Made by a program: the position numbers and the translations under genes. The notes below the pieces were generated by a model, which saw only the letters and a program-made list of their open reading frames with translations, was not told the DNA's origin and did no database searches. Of a stretch of DNA of 58,655 nucleotides, positions 1 through 8,609 are shown one piece after another (position 1 is the stretch's first letter; every line of letters starts with the position of its first letter). Origin of the DNA: an uncultured Pseudomonadota bacterium (lineage in GTDB: Bacteria > Pseudomonadota > Alphaproteobacteria > RF32 > CAG-239); the NCBI GenBank assembly GCA_902788365.1, contig CADAJN010000003.1:1-58655 (forward strand), in the 5' to 3' direction.

Positions 1-54
1 TGCACTCTTAATGTGCTCATATACCGTCCGCATATCCTCTTTTTCTTTATCCAC
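1..54 (-). CDS. Possible 5' fragment of an unidentified gene (runs off the window)
   Basis: On the minus strand a reading frame opens with GTG at 54 and stays open to the window edge, giving 18 residues rich in Lys, Glu and Asp. An internal ATG at 33 has a better-placed purine stretch (AAGAGG) just upstream and may be the true start. The fragment is too short to identify and could be a chance open frame. It is listed because it is preceded by a GC-rich block that looks like a structured leader. Confidence 0.25.
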   Translation of the reverse strand, partial: MDKEKEDMRTVYEHIKSA

Positions 55-411
55 GATGTTTTATAACTGCCCCTCCAACCTTTCGGCCCCGCAAGGCTAC
101 CCCGCTTAACTTCCCCGTCTCGCGGTCGGTGATGTGTCTTATAATCTATCCTTTCCTTCTTGTCAACACCTTTTTTTATTATTTTTCTATTTTTTTTATT
201 TTATTTGGTAAGTCATTGATTTTGCGTGAATAGTTATTTGGAATAATTTGCATTCACTCCACTTTGAGCCTCTTAAAGTATTTCCTTAAAAATATTCAAA
301 ATACCGCAAAAAAATATTTATCTATTTCTAAAAAATAACAACAAATCAAAAAGTTAACACTTTTTTAATTTATTTTAGCAAAGATTCGTTATAGATTCGC
401 GGGAGAAAAAC
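55..411. other. Intergenic region with GC-rich block and T-rich tract
   Basis: No gene was found here. Positions 62-140 are clearly richer in G+C than the flanks and can form short hairpins on the minus strand, for example GGCC-GAAA-GGTT. Positions 160-215 are very T-rich. The rest is AT-rich DNA leading to a GGGAG ribosome-binding site before the gene at 412. I could not match the GC-rich block to a known RNA family. Confidence 0.5.
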
Positions 412-1299
412 ATGAGATTTGATTTTTTTACTTTAGGTGGCCGATTCTTTTGGGAAGATATTTATAACTACCAAAATTGGCGCATTCAACGCCATATTCG
501 CACACGACATTACCGCTTGATTGATCCAAATGATATTCGTCGCGATTCGGGGAGCTTTAATCACTGCAAAGAGACACTTTTAAAATATATAGATGCATTT
601 GAGCTTGATGAACCATACGAAGATACGGTTTTGATTATTCATAATTTTGCCCGCACCAAAAATTCCGTGCAATACATCGCCGAAGCGTTTGACGATGCCA
701 AGGTAAACGTAATTGCCGTTAATTACGCTTCGCTGCACAACAATTTATATGCACATGCTCAATTATTGACCCAGTTTTTGAAAAACATTGAAATAAAGCG
801 CAATTTATACATCATTAACGTGGGAGCGGCCTGTCTTTTAACACGCAAGTTGCTCAGCAGCAGCAATAACTATCGCAACTATAAAATTGCACGCATTTTA
901 GATGTTAATCCGATTAATTCAGGCAGTGATTTTTGCGAACTTTTGGCATATACCGGATTTTTCAGAGCCTTGCTCGGGCCCATGCTATCAGATATTTCCA
1001 CACGGCGTGCCATCACCATACCGGTTATTCCGCAAGACATTGAGCACGGTATAATTTTTTGCCCGTCAACCATGAAAAAGCTGACCAAAAAAATTCTTTC
1101 GCGCTTTGACAGTTTTCCGTTTTTGACACCGCCAAGCGAACAATCGTATGCCGAAAACATAAAAACCATACCGGAAACGACTTTCTTTCCGCTTGAAAAT
1201 CGCGATTTAATTTTGAACTGCCGCCAATTTATCTTAACCGGCACTTTTTTGGAAGACAGCGAAGAAACCGAGAACTTCACAGATACCGATTCCCAATGA
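412..1299 (+). CDS. Alpha/beta-hydrolase-like protein without the nucleophile serine
   Basis: This 295-residue protein resembles the lipase-type alpha/beta-hydrolase fold. A beta strand ending in IIHNF (residues 75-79) sits where the oxyanion-hole HG motif normally lies. It is followed by a helix, a strand (VNVIAVNY) and another helix. The strand that should lead into the G-x-S-x-G nucleophile elbow reads YIINVGAACLL (about 133-143), so the serine is absent. I see no signal peptide or membrane segment. It starts with ATG after GGGAG and lies 107 bp upstream of the VirB6 series on the same strand, but the next gene has its own promoter. The fold assignment is inferred from motif order. The protein is likely catalytically inactive or a divergent family member; its role is unknown. 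Confidence 0.6.
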   Translation: MRFDFFTLGGRFFWEDIYNYQNWRIQRHIRTRHYRLIDPNDIRRDSGSFNHCKETLLKYIDAFELDEPYEDTVLIIHNFARTKNSVQYIAEAFDDAKVNVIAVNYASLHNNLYAHAQLLTQFLKNIEIKRNLYIINVGAACLLTRKLLSSSNNYRNYKIARILDVNPINSGSDFCELLAYTGFFRALLGPMLSDISTRRAITIPVIPQDIEHGIIFCPSTMKKLTKKILSRFDSFPFLTPPSEQSYAENIKTIPETTFFPLENRDLILNCRQFILTGTFLEDSEETENFTDTDSQ

Positions 1300-1325
1300 A
1301 ATCACAAAAAAATTGATTACGAATA

Positions 1326-1370
1326 TTTAACCATATTGTAATATAAATTTTAAAAAATTTGTGCTATACT
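1326..1370 (+). promoter_or_regulatory. Promoter with 16-bp conserved box and extended -10
   Basis: A 16-bp box (TTTAACCATATTGTAA, 1326-1341) is followed after 23 bp by an extended -10 (TG at 1362-1363, TATACT at 1365-1370). The same box with the same spacing lies at 6543-6587. No good -35 hexamer sits 17 bp upstream of the -10, which suits an activator-dependent promoter. Transcription would start near 1377, about 30 nt before the first VirB6-like gene. Confidence 0.55.
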
Positions 1371-1406
1371 GAATAAAAGTTTTGGCGCATCAGTAAGGAC
1401 TTTTAT

Positions 1407-3806
1407 ATGAAAAAACGGCGTTATTGGCTCAAATTATTATTTATTGTCGGTATTTGTTTAATGTGCCGGCAGCCTGTCGTATATGGTCAATATATGAGCG
1501 CCCAACAATGGCAAAATGCACAAACGCCATTGGAACCCAAGCAAGGTTCTGTGAGCACCGACGGCAACTGCGAATTTGATGATGAGGCCCGCAAAAATTC
1601 GGCGCAACAAGCTGTTGCGGCATTACCCAAAGCCATTAATGCACTAATCGGCTATAATAACAAATTAAAGCAAATTTGGGATAATAGCGACGGTGCCTGC
1701 AACTTTTTAGCCGGAACAAGTATTACCAAACGATGGAAAGAAGCACTGACCGACTCGCTTAAATTTTCCGACCTTGCAATGGACGGAGCCAAAGCTATTG
1801 ATAAAAACCAATGGGCTAAACTGAAACAAAAAAATGGCGACAAAGAGCTAACCATTGCCGAAGTTGTAAACAATTTCAATCAGCGTGCCGACCGCACCGA
1901 TTGGAATATTAACGCTATTTCAAGACGCATTCAAAAAGGGGCTAACAACATTAAAAGTTTGCAAAATTTTTTAATGACTTCAAAAAAAGGCAGCGAGTTT
2001 GAAATTGACGAAGCTGCCTCGGAAATATTGGAACAAGTTTTTAATTTCAAAGCCGATTGCTCCAAAGTCATTGTTATTGATGATAAGCAGAATTTCGTAT
2101 GCTATCAAAATATGATTTCAGGTTCGGCGTTTGCATCTAATCCGCAGGATTTTGCCCAAAAAATGCAAAGCGGTGCTGCCGTGGCGGCTATGGTTGAATG
2201 TCCGGAAGCTCTGAAAGATTTAGCTAAAACGCGTGATGATATTACGACACCTTATACCGAAGCGGCAAAAATTTTAGCCACTCTTTCCGAGCAAGCTGAG
2301 GTAACATGCACTTGCGAATCGCAGGTAACAAACGGCAAAGTGGTGAAGACCGATAAAATCAAAGAATGTATGGCCAAAGATGATGAATTTGTTGAAGACA
2401 CCGTGCATTCCGAATGTCCGACTATAGCGCAATATCAAGCCAAAATGGGCGGCTCGCACTGTATTGTTTGTAATTTGTTTCACACCATTTTATTGGCGGT
2501 GCAAAACATCGCCCAAAAAGCATTTGACAGTTTGGCCGGTCCGCTGCGTTCGCTGGTCAGCATCGGCTTTGGCCTATATATTGCCTACATCACTTTAATT
2601 GCGGTTGCCACGCCGGCCACTCAAAAAATCAGCCAATATTTAACCAACTTGAGCTCTCAGGGTTTTAAGGTAGCTATTGCACTGGTATTGTTGGCTAATC
2701 CGAACAGCATATATAACTTAGCCATTGGTCCGCTTATTGACGGCGGTGTTGAGTTTGGTATTACGCTGACCGGCGAAGATAAAGCAAAAATTCAAGATTT
2801 TGGCAAAACTTATACCTTTGCAGATGAAACCGATACTTATTTGAAAGCCGAGGTTTTGCAAAATGCCGTTGGTGCGGCCGCGGCATTTAATGATGCGGCG
2901 GTCCGAATTCCGGCCATTGGTCGCTCAATGATGTGCAACGCATTTGTTGAGAAACATTTTGAAATTTTTCCGCAATTCAAAATGCTGACAATCGGCGTTA
3001 TTTTCTACATTTTCGGCCTGCTTATCGCTTTTGCCATCGGTTTTTATATGCTTGATTGCGCTTTGCAATTGGGCATTGTGTGCGCCATGATACCGTTCTT
3101 TATCGCTTGTTGGCCGTTCAAACTGACCAAGAGTTATACCAAACAGGGCTGGGATATATTCTTAAACACTTTCTTTAACTTTGTGATTATGGGTGTGGTG
3201 ATTACGGCATCATCGGAAATTATGCAACAGGCCATTTCCACCGGCTTATCGGCAGAAACACTGGAAACGTATTTAAATTCAAACAACATTGAAGAACTGA
3301 CAAATGAACTGGATTTTGGTGGTATGCAAATGGTGATGCTGGTTATTTGCTGTTTGATTGCCTTTAAGCTTGCCGGCGAAGTGCAAAACATTACCAACAA
3401 GCTTTCAGGTGGTTTGGGTATCAATGCCGGTGCGCAAATCGGCAGCACCATTTCCAGCACGGTAAATAAAGCGGCCGCCGGAGCAGCCGCCACAGCATGG
3501 ACCGGAGTTAAAGGTGCGGCCGGAACCATGGCCGAATCATCCGGCTTGGCCGGCGGTGCTCGGGCATTAAAAGGTGCGGTCGGCAACGGTCTTAAAAACG
3601 TGGGTGGCGCTCTGGGCGTAGGGTCAAAGGCCAAAGCCGGAGGTATTGCCGACACTGCTGGTAAAGGTCTAAACAAGCTCGGTAACGCAGCCGAAAAAGT
3701 CGGTATGGGTAAAATTGCTTCTGCCGCGCATAGGGCCGGTAACGCCTTAGAATCCGTTGGCAAAGGTCGCAATCAAGGTGGTAGTAACGACGATGGCGAG
3801 GCATAG
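1407..3806 (+). CDS. VirB6/TrbL-like T4SS membrane protein 1 (large periplasmic domain)
   Basis: This 799-residue protein probably forms part of the inner-membrane channel of a type IV secretion system. It has an N-terminal signal peptide (about 1-28) and a helical extracytoplasmic domain with many cysteines (about 29-350). A CIVC motif at 352-355 immediately precedes the membrane region. Hydrophobic segments lie near 381-401, 420-440, 525-550, 553-571, 584-602 and 639-655. The core GRSMMC (505-510), YMLDCALQLG (547-556) and ACWPFK (567-572) recurs almost unchanged in the protein encoded at 4080. The last 130 residues are rich in Gly, Ala and Lys, as in the extended VirB6 proteins of Rickettsiales. 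The VirB6/TrbL assignment is inferred from topology and tandem context. It has its own promoter at 1326-1370. Confidence 0.75.
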   Translation: MKKRRYWLKLLFIVGICLMCRQPVVYGQYMSAQQWQNAQTPLEPKQGSVSTDGNCEFDDEARKNSAQQAVAALPKAINALIGYNNKLKQIWDNSDGACNFLAGTSITKRWKEALTDSLKFSDLAMDGAKAIDKNQWAKLKQKNGDKELTIAEVVNNFNQRADRTDWNINAISRRIQKGANNIKSLQNFLMTSKKGSEFEIDEAASEILEQVFNFKADCSKVIVIDDKQNFVCYQNMISGSAFASNPQDFAQKMQSGAAVAAMVECPEALKDLAKTRDDITTPYTEAAKILATLSEQAEVTCTCESQVTNGKVVKTDKIKECMAKDDEFVEDTVHSECPTIAQYQAKMGGSHCIVCNLFHTILLAVQNIAQKAFDSLAGPLRSLVSIGFGLYIAYITLIAVATPATQKISQYLTNLSSQGFKVAIALVLLANPNSIYNLAIGPLIDGGVEFGITLTGEDKAKIQDFGKTYTFADETDTYLKAEVLQNAVGAAAAFNDAAVRIPAIGRSMMCNAFVEKHFEIFPQFKMLTIGVIFYIFGLLIAFAIGFYMLDCALQLGIVCAMIPFFIACWPFKLTKSYTKQGWDIFLNTFFNFVIMGVVITASSEIMQQAISTGLSAETLETYLNSNNIEELTNELDFGGMQMVMLVICCLIAFKLAGEVQNITNKLSGGLGINAGAQIGSTISSTVNKAAAGAAATAWTGVKGAAGTMAESSGLAGGARALKGAVGNGLKNVGGALGVGSKAKAGGIADTAGKGLNKLGNAAEKVGMGKIASAAHRAGNALESVGKGRNQGGSNDDGEA

Positions 3807-3868
3807 AAGTATTTTGAACGGATAACCGAAAGGAATAAAAAAGCACATAAAGGCATGGAGAGATATAA

Positions 3869-4096
3869 ATGAAGTCAACATTGTTATCAATTTTAATATT
3901 TATCATTGTTTTCGCGGCTTTGAAATTGAATGTTTTAAAGCTGTTGGACGGTAACATTTTGCTTTATATCTCGCTTGTCTTTTTCATCGGTGTAATAGGT
4001 TGCGCGCTGTATTTTGTCGGCATTCCGAAATCGGATAAAACCGATATTTTGAGCAAAACGCAGCCGAAAGAGAGGGAAGATGACGCTAAAGAATAG
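3869..4096 (+). CDS. Small two-helix membrane protein between VirB6 genes
   Basis: This 75-residue protein has two hydrophobic helices (about 4-22 and 30-50) followed by a charged tail rich in Lys, Asp and Glu. A GGAGAG ribosome-binding site lies 6 nt before its ATG. Its last 17 nt overlap the start of the next VirB6-like gene, which suggests translational coupling and supports it as real. The size and two-helix layout resemble VirB2/VirB3-type small components, but no family motif is visible, so the function stays open. Confidence 0.6.
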   Translation: MKSTLLSILIFIIVFAALKLNVLKLLDGNILLYISLVFFIGVIGCALYFVGIPKSDKTDILSKTQPKEREDDAKE

Positions 4097-6107
4097 TCTG
4101 AGAACTTTATTTTGGGCGTTATTTTTAGGGTGTGCCGTGTGGCAGCCAAACTTTGCCGTGGCCGAAGAATGCACCGAAGAAAGAATTAAAGAAATAGAAG
4201 AAGATTTTGATAAAAACGCTAAAGATTCCATTGATACCACCGTGCAAGCTCTGGAAAAATATAATAATTTGGTGCAACAATTTGAATCTTGCGGCGGCAA
4301 AGTAAAAGTCGGCTCACCGTCAACTTGGACCTATGAAGCACAAATGGCCGCCAATGAAGTTGATGCCGGCTTAGGCGCAAAACTGATAAATCCGGAAAAC
4401 AACAAATACACTGGCGTTGTTTGGTCAACCGCCACACCACCAAAATGTAAATCTATTGCGCAACAAGCCTCAGCTCAATTAGATGCCTATAACAAAGCCA
4501 AAACCACCACCTCTTCCTTTTTGGCGGTGGTGCGCGGCAAAAAAGAAGCCCGCGCCTGTCTGTGTTCGCAAGATAATGAAAATACCGAATGTTTGAGCTA
4601 TAATGAAGAAAGCACTCAACCTTCAGAAACCAAAGACGGTTGCTACACCTTTTCGGAATATATGGCCGGTATGGCTTCTTGTCCGCTGTGCAGTGTTTTT
4701 GAGGTTATTTTAAATACCGATGCCCGCGTCGCTCATGTGGCATGGAACACCATTGCCGAACCGCTTAAAGATGTCGTAACTATATTTTTCGGCGTTATAC
4801 TGGCGATAGAAACCTTAAAAGCGGTCGGGGCGTTAGCCGGTTCTTCCATCAGTTCATATTTAAAAACTGTGTTGATTCAGGGCTTAAAAGTGGCGATTGT
4901 TCTGATTTTGCTCAGCAATTCAACTTATATTTACGGCTATTTCATCTCACCGGTTATTAAAGGCGGGCTTGAAATGGGCGAAGTCTTTTTACAAATGGGG
5001 GCGGAAAACAGCGGCGGCTGCCAGATGAACGGCACCGAAGGAAACTTCGGCGAAGTGGCCGGCACCGAGTTGGATTCAGAGATACTCAGCAACATTTTAT
5101 CCACCGTGCGCTGTTTTAACAACTCGTCAGTCATTATGCCGTCAGTCGGCCGCGCTCTGATTTGTCACGGCTGGAATGCCGAATGGTTACCCGATTTAAG
5201 TATGTGGTTTTCCGGCCTTGTGATGTATGTTTTCGGCCTGATGATTTGGCTGGCGATTACGTTTTATTTGATAGACTGCACCGTTCAACTTGGCATGGTT
5301 TGTGCCTTAATACCTTTATTTATAGCGTGTTGGCCGTTTAAGATGACCACGCGCTACACCACCACCGGCGTTAAAATGATTTTGAATACATTTTTCAACT
5401 TTGTGCTGATGGGGGTTGTCGTTTTGGTCGGACTGGAAATTGTCAGCTTTGCGCTGTCGGGCGGCGACCCGGAATCGGATATGACCAAATATATCTCTAT
5501 TTTGAATTTGGGCGACCCGAAACTGGAAGATTTGAAAAAAATGGGCGAACTGGACGGCGAAGGCATTTTGATTTTAGTGGTTTGCGCCATTATGGCAATG
5601 AAAATGATTGCCATTGCCAACGGTGCAGCCAATAAATTCTCGGCCGGCAGCGGCTCTGGTATTGGTGCCAAAATGGGTGGCACGGCAATGTCGGCAATGC
5701 ACAAGACTGTCGCAGAACCTGTTAGACAAGCTAACCCATTCTCACGAGGAACCTTTGCAAATAATATGGTGCATACCATAGCTAATGAAACTCAAGCCGG
5801 ACGCACTTTGAGAGATGCAGGAAATACCGTGGGGAGAGTGGTTTCCAAACCGTTTAAGGCCATTAACAAATTTGCTACCCAAACCGCACCGGCATGGGCT
5901 GGTCGTAAAGCCGGCTTAGGCCGTTTTCAAGAACGCGGCACACAAGGCGGTGGCAATAAGGCTCCGAAACAACTGGACGATCAGGCACAGGAAAATTTGA
6001 ATAACCTAACCGGTCAGGGACAGCCTGAACCGATTTCAGAGCCAAATAATGAAGGTTCCGGCAATCCGCAACCGACGACACCACCGCCAAGCGAAACAGA
6101 GGAATAA
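4080..6107 (+). CDS. VirB6/TrbL-like T4SS membrane protein 2
   Basis: This 675-residue paralogue of the protein at 1407 has a signal peptide (about 1-28) and a cysteine-containing extracytoplasmic domain. A CPLC motif at 201-204 precedes the membrane core. Core signatures match the first copy closely: GRALIC (357-362), YLIDCTVQLG (396-405), ACWPFK (416-421) and an LNTFFNFVLMGVV segment. The C-terminal 150 residues are Gly/Pro/Gln-rich and presumably outside the membrane. The start overlaps the preceding small gene by 17 nt. The high similarity of the cores indicates tandem duplication followed by divergence of the N-terminal domains. It is probably an inner-membrane channel subunit of a type IV secretion system (inference from fold and context). 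Confidence 0.75.
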   Translation: MTLKNSLRTLFWALFLGCAVWQPNFAVAEECTEERIKEIEEDFDKNAKDSIDTTVQALEKYNNLVQQFESCGGKVKVGSPSTWTYEAQMAANEVDAGLGAKLINPENNKYTGVVWSTATPPKCKSIAQQASAQLDAYNKAKTTTSSFLAVVRGKKEARACLCSQDNENTECLSYNEESTQPSETKDGCYTFSEYMAGMASCPLCSVFEVILNTDARVAHVAWNTIAEPLKDVVTIFFGVILAIETLKAVGALAGSSISSYLKTVLIQGLKVAIVLILLSNSTYIYGYFISPVIKGGLEMGEVFLQMGAENSGGCQMNGTEGNFGEVAGTELDSEILSNILSTVRCFNNSSVIMPSVGRALICHGWNAEWLPDLSMWFSGLVMYVFGLMIWLAITFYLIDCTVQLGMVCALIPLFIACWPFKMTTRYTTTGVKMILNTFFNFVLMGVVVLVGLEIVSFALSGGDPESDMTKYISILNLGDPKLEDLKKMGELDGEGILILVVCAIMAMKMIAIANGAANKFSAGSGSGIGAKMGGTAMSAMHKTVAEPVRQANPFSRGTFANNMVHTIANETQAGRTLRDAGNTVGRVVSKPFKAINKFATQTAPAWAGRKAGLGRFQERGTQGGGNKAPKQLDDQAQENLNNLTGQGQPEPISEPNNEGSGNPQPTTPPPSETEE

Positions 6108-6542
6108 TCCATCCGTTGTCATCCTAAGGCGTTTACCTTTCCCCGTCATCCTGTGCCGATAAGCGAAGGATCCATATTGGATTCTTCGGACAAAAGTCCT
6201 CAGAATGACGCAAAAAACAATGCGCCACACTATGCGGTAAAAAACAATAAAAGTCACCCCTCCAAACCGCAAGGTTTGGTCAAGGGGTCTACCGTTTCTT
6301 TAATAAAGAATTTGCACTGCGTAAGCAGCAGCGAAGCTTCTGATGCCTTGACCGCGCAAAGCACGGAGGCTTGACAGTTTTTTTCATTTTACCGCACGCC
6401 AGTGCGACAACTGAGTGGATTTGCCGAACTGAAGTTCGGAGATTATTACGTCACTCATTTCATTCGTTCCTCATAATGACAAGATAAGCTTCTTTGTCAT
6501 GAGAAAAAGTTCCTCTGCATAACGTATATTATAGCTGTAAAA
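6108..6542. repeat. Intergenic block of dispersed palindromic repeats
   Basis: This gap holds no convincing gene. It contains GTCATCCT/AGAATGAC-type inverted units (6118-6210) and a hairpin at 6343-6372 (GATGCCTT..CCGCGCAAAGCACGG..AGGC). That hairpin recurs nearly unchanged at 23058-23095. A CATTCGTTCCTCATAATGAC motif lies near 6460-6480, with an imperfect inverted relative near 23336-23358. A 73-codon open frame inside is made of these repeats and has no ribosome-binding site. The block separates two transcription units of the secretion locus. Confidence 0.6.
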
Positions 6543-6587
6543 TTTAACCATATTGTAACAATTATTTCATAAAATCTATGCTACAAT
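6543..6587 (+). promoter_or_regulatory. Promoter with 16-bp conserved box and extended -10 (second copy)
   Basis: The box TTTAACCATATTGTAA (6543-6558) is identical to that at 1326-1341. It is again followed by 23 bp and an extended -10 (TG at 6579-6580, TACAAT at 6582-6587). The intervening bases are only partly alike, so the conservation points to a bound regulator plus a promoter rather than recent duplication. It lies about 43 nt before the third VirB6-like gene. Confidence 0.55.
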
Positions 6588-6629
6588 AATCTATGGACGA
6601 ATGTGGGCTTTTTTCGGGGAACTATGCCG

Positions 6630-8042
6630 ATGAAAAAAATTAATTTTGGGAACATATGCAAGATTTTTTGCTTATTGCTCTGCACGGCATTTTTACTTAC
6701 AGCCTGCGGCGGCGATAACGGAAGCGGCGACTTAATGCACGAAGAATGCATTCCCGAAGACGGTGCCACCACCTGTGCACCGGCCGATGACCAAGATTTG
6801 GCACGTGCCCAACAAACCTGCTGGCAAGGCTCTCTTTTAGGCTTATTATACAAAGACATTGGCAAAATGACCACCGGCGTATATAAAGCCCTGACCGATG
6901 AAAAACTTTTACCATTGATTATTCTTGCTTTTTCGGTATGGATGGCTTGGCAAATTTTGAAACACGTGGCCTCACCCACTCCGGAAGCTATTGGCGATTT
7001 TTGGACTAAGATTATTCGCAAAGCCGCCATCTGCATTGTTTGCGGCACTCTGGCATCTTCACCGGCTAATTTACTTTACACTATTAACAATTTTATCTTT
7101 CCGGTATATGTGACGATTTTGGAATTTACCGCCACGGTTTTACATGAGTTAGAAGCCTCACCGCAAGCCCAGACTACCGCCATTAAATGGCCGAGTAATG
7201 ATACCAATGAAGAAATTTGCGAAGCCTACGTTCATAACTTAAAAAAATGCAATTTTCCAAACATGGATAACATCAAGATGACTACCGAAAGTTTTCCGAC
7301 AGAACCGCTTGAGTTGATGAGCTGTATGACCTGCGTGGTCAGCGACCATTTAGGCATGGGCTACAGCATCGGTGCGCGTTTGTTTGCAAAGGGCTTAACC
7401 GGCACCATGGTTGGAATCTTTTTGCTGGTAGCCTTTACCATTGCTAAGCTCTGTTTTGCGCTATATTTAATAGACAGCATTTTCCGACTAAATGTCATGA
7501 TTATCTGCTTGCCATTCCTTATACTGTTTTATCCGTTTGAACAAACCCGAAAGTGGACCGTTAAAGGTTTTCAAATTATTCTAAGCTCAGCCGGCATTAT
7601 GATGTGTCTCGGCATTGTTGTAACCATGACCATTTTTGCCATGGAAAAACTTTTGCTTGATAAAAGTATGGGGTTTTCGTTTGGTGATCCGGGCAGTTAT
7701 AGCGGATTTGGTATCGTTGCCATGGCTTTGATTTTTATTGGCTTTATTGTTATTAAAGCCTGTGATTTAGCATTAGAACTGGCCGGAAGCGTTACTGGAT
7801 ATTCCGGTGAAGCCGGTTTGCAGAAAAAGCTTAAATCTTTGGTGCAACTTGTTGCCGGCACGGCGTTCGGACTGCTTACCGCCGGTGCCGGTAAAGCTTT
7901 AACCGTTGCCATGCGCTATTCGGAACGCGTGCGTGCCATTGTTGAAAAAAGCCGCAAAGTGCAAGCTAAATTACAAAAAATCAATTCGCGTATTCAGCAT
8001 TTGGCAGGCCGCGATAACTCAGGAGAAGGAGAAGAACAATGA
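6630..8042 (+). CDS. VirB6/TrbL-like lipoprotein, membrane protein 3
   Basis: I chose the ATG at 6630 because GGGGA lies 9 nt upstream; a GTG at 6603 and an ATG at 6624 are also in frame. The 470-residue product opens with a lipoprotein signal (lipobox LLTAC, Cys 26). It then has a short acidic segment, hydrophobic segments around residues 95-150, a soluble loop with a CMTC motif, and a second membrane block containing YLIDSIFRLNVMII and FYPFEQT. These correspond to YLIDCxxQLG and CWPFK of the neighbours. The tail is basic and helical. It is a more divergent VirB6-like subunit than the first two. It opens the second transcription unit, and its stop overlaps the next start (ATGA). Confidence 0.7.
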   Translation: MKKINFGNICKIFCLLLCTAFLLTACGGDNGSGDLMHEECIPEDGATTCAPADDQDLARAQQTCWQGSLLGLLYKDIGKMTTGVYKALTDEKLLPLIILAFSVWMAWQILKHVASPTPEAIGDFWTKIIRKAAICIVCGTLASSPANLLYTINNFIFPVYVTILEFTATVLHELEASPQAQTTAIKWPSNDTNEEICEAYVHNLKKCNFPNMDNIKMTTESFPTEPLELMSCMTCVVSDHLGMGYSIGARLFAKGLTGTMVGIFLLVAFTIAKLCFALYLIDSIFRLNVMIICLPFLILFYPFEQTRKWTVKGFQIILSSAGIMMCLGIVVTMTIFAMEKLLLDKSMGFSFGDPGSYSGFGIVAMALIFIGFIVIKACDLALELAGSVTGYSGEAGLQKKLKSLVQLVAGTAFGLLTAGAGKALTVAMRYSERVRAIVEKSRKVQAKLQKINSRIQHLAGRDNSGEGEEQ

Positions 8043-8593
8043 TGAAATATTTATCGCACATTGTTTTTCTGATTATGCTGAGCGTAAGCAGCCTGTTCTT
8101 TGCCGTTACGCCGGCACAGGCATACAGCTGTCCGGACGGTTGCGATGCCGCACAATGTAACACGGAAAAATGTGCAAATTGTTCATTTTGTGACGGTGAA
8201 GATCATTGCAATTTTACCAATATAAAAAATTCATATTTAAAAGACGGCAGCACCAGTTTGTGCTGGTATTGCCGCATTGTCAGCATTATGACGAACGCTT
8301 ATTTGACGGCGGTAGATACGGCGATGAAAGTCGTTCAGACCATGGGTGACATTATTTTGAAATACGGCTTTTTGGTTTGGCTGGCTTATTACATTTTGCA
8401 ACAGGTCAGTTCTATGGCACCGACCACTCCGGGAAAAATGTTACAGGAAGTCGCAATTATGGGCTTTAAGGTTTTGATTGCCACCGAGGCGGTGCATAAA
8501 GGCATTCCGGTTTTAACCACTTACTTTTTAGACCCCGTAATGATGACCGGTGTAGAATACGGTTCGCAGATGCTGTCGGGATTGATTGGATAA
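8039..8593 (+). CDS. Half-length VirB6-like protein (N-terminal half)
   Basis: This 184-residue protein has a signal peptide (about 1-28), a Cys-rich segment with four closely spaced Cys pairs, and a CWYC motif just before the membrane part. Two hydrophobic stretches follow (LKYGFLVWLAYYIL and the VLIATEAVHKGIP region). This matches only the first half of the VirB6-like core seen at 11360 (LIWLAVYILKQISS, then GFRVAVVIIA). The second half is absent here and is found in the next gene, so the two look like a split VirB6. It starts within the stop of the previous gene (ATGA) behind a GGAGAAGGAG ribosome-binding site. Confidence 0.7.
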   Translation: MMKYLSHIVFLIMLSVSSLFFAVTPAQAYSCPDGCDAAQCNTEKCANCSFCDGEDHCNFTNIKNSYLKDGSTSLCWYCRIVSIMTNAYLTAVDTAMKVVQTMGDIILKYGFLVWLAYYILQQVSSMAPTTPGKMLQEVAIMGFKVLIATEAVHKGIPVLTTYFLDPVMMTGVEYGSQMLSGLIG

Positions 8594-8609
8594 AGAAAGG
8601 AGCAATAAA

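Noticed and set aside
62..140. 5S rRNA or SRP RNA match for the GC-rich block
   Set aside because: A GGAAGTTAAGC-like string resembles 5S rRNA, but the rest of the 5S consensus and its length are missing; the SRP RNA core was not found either.
3134..3772. 212-codon antisense frame over the Ala/Gly-rich tail of the first VirB6-like gene
   Set aside because: It mirrors the Ala/Gly-rich coding strand, giving Pro/Ala-rich peptide without a ribosome-binding site.
6153..6374. 73-codon open frame in the intergenic region at 6.1-6.5 kb
   Set aside because: It consists of the dispersed palindromic repeats, has no ribosome-binding site and has biased low-complexity codons; treated as repeat DNA.
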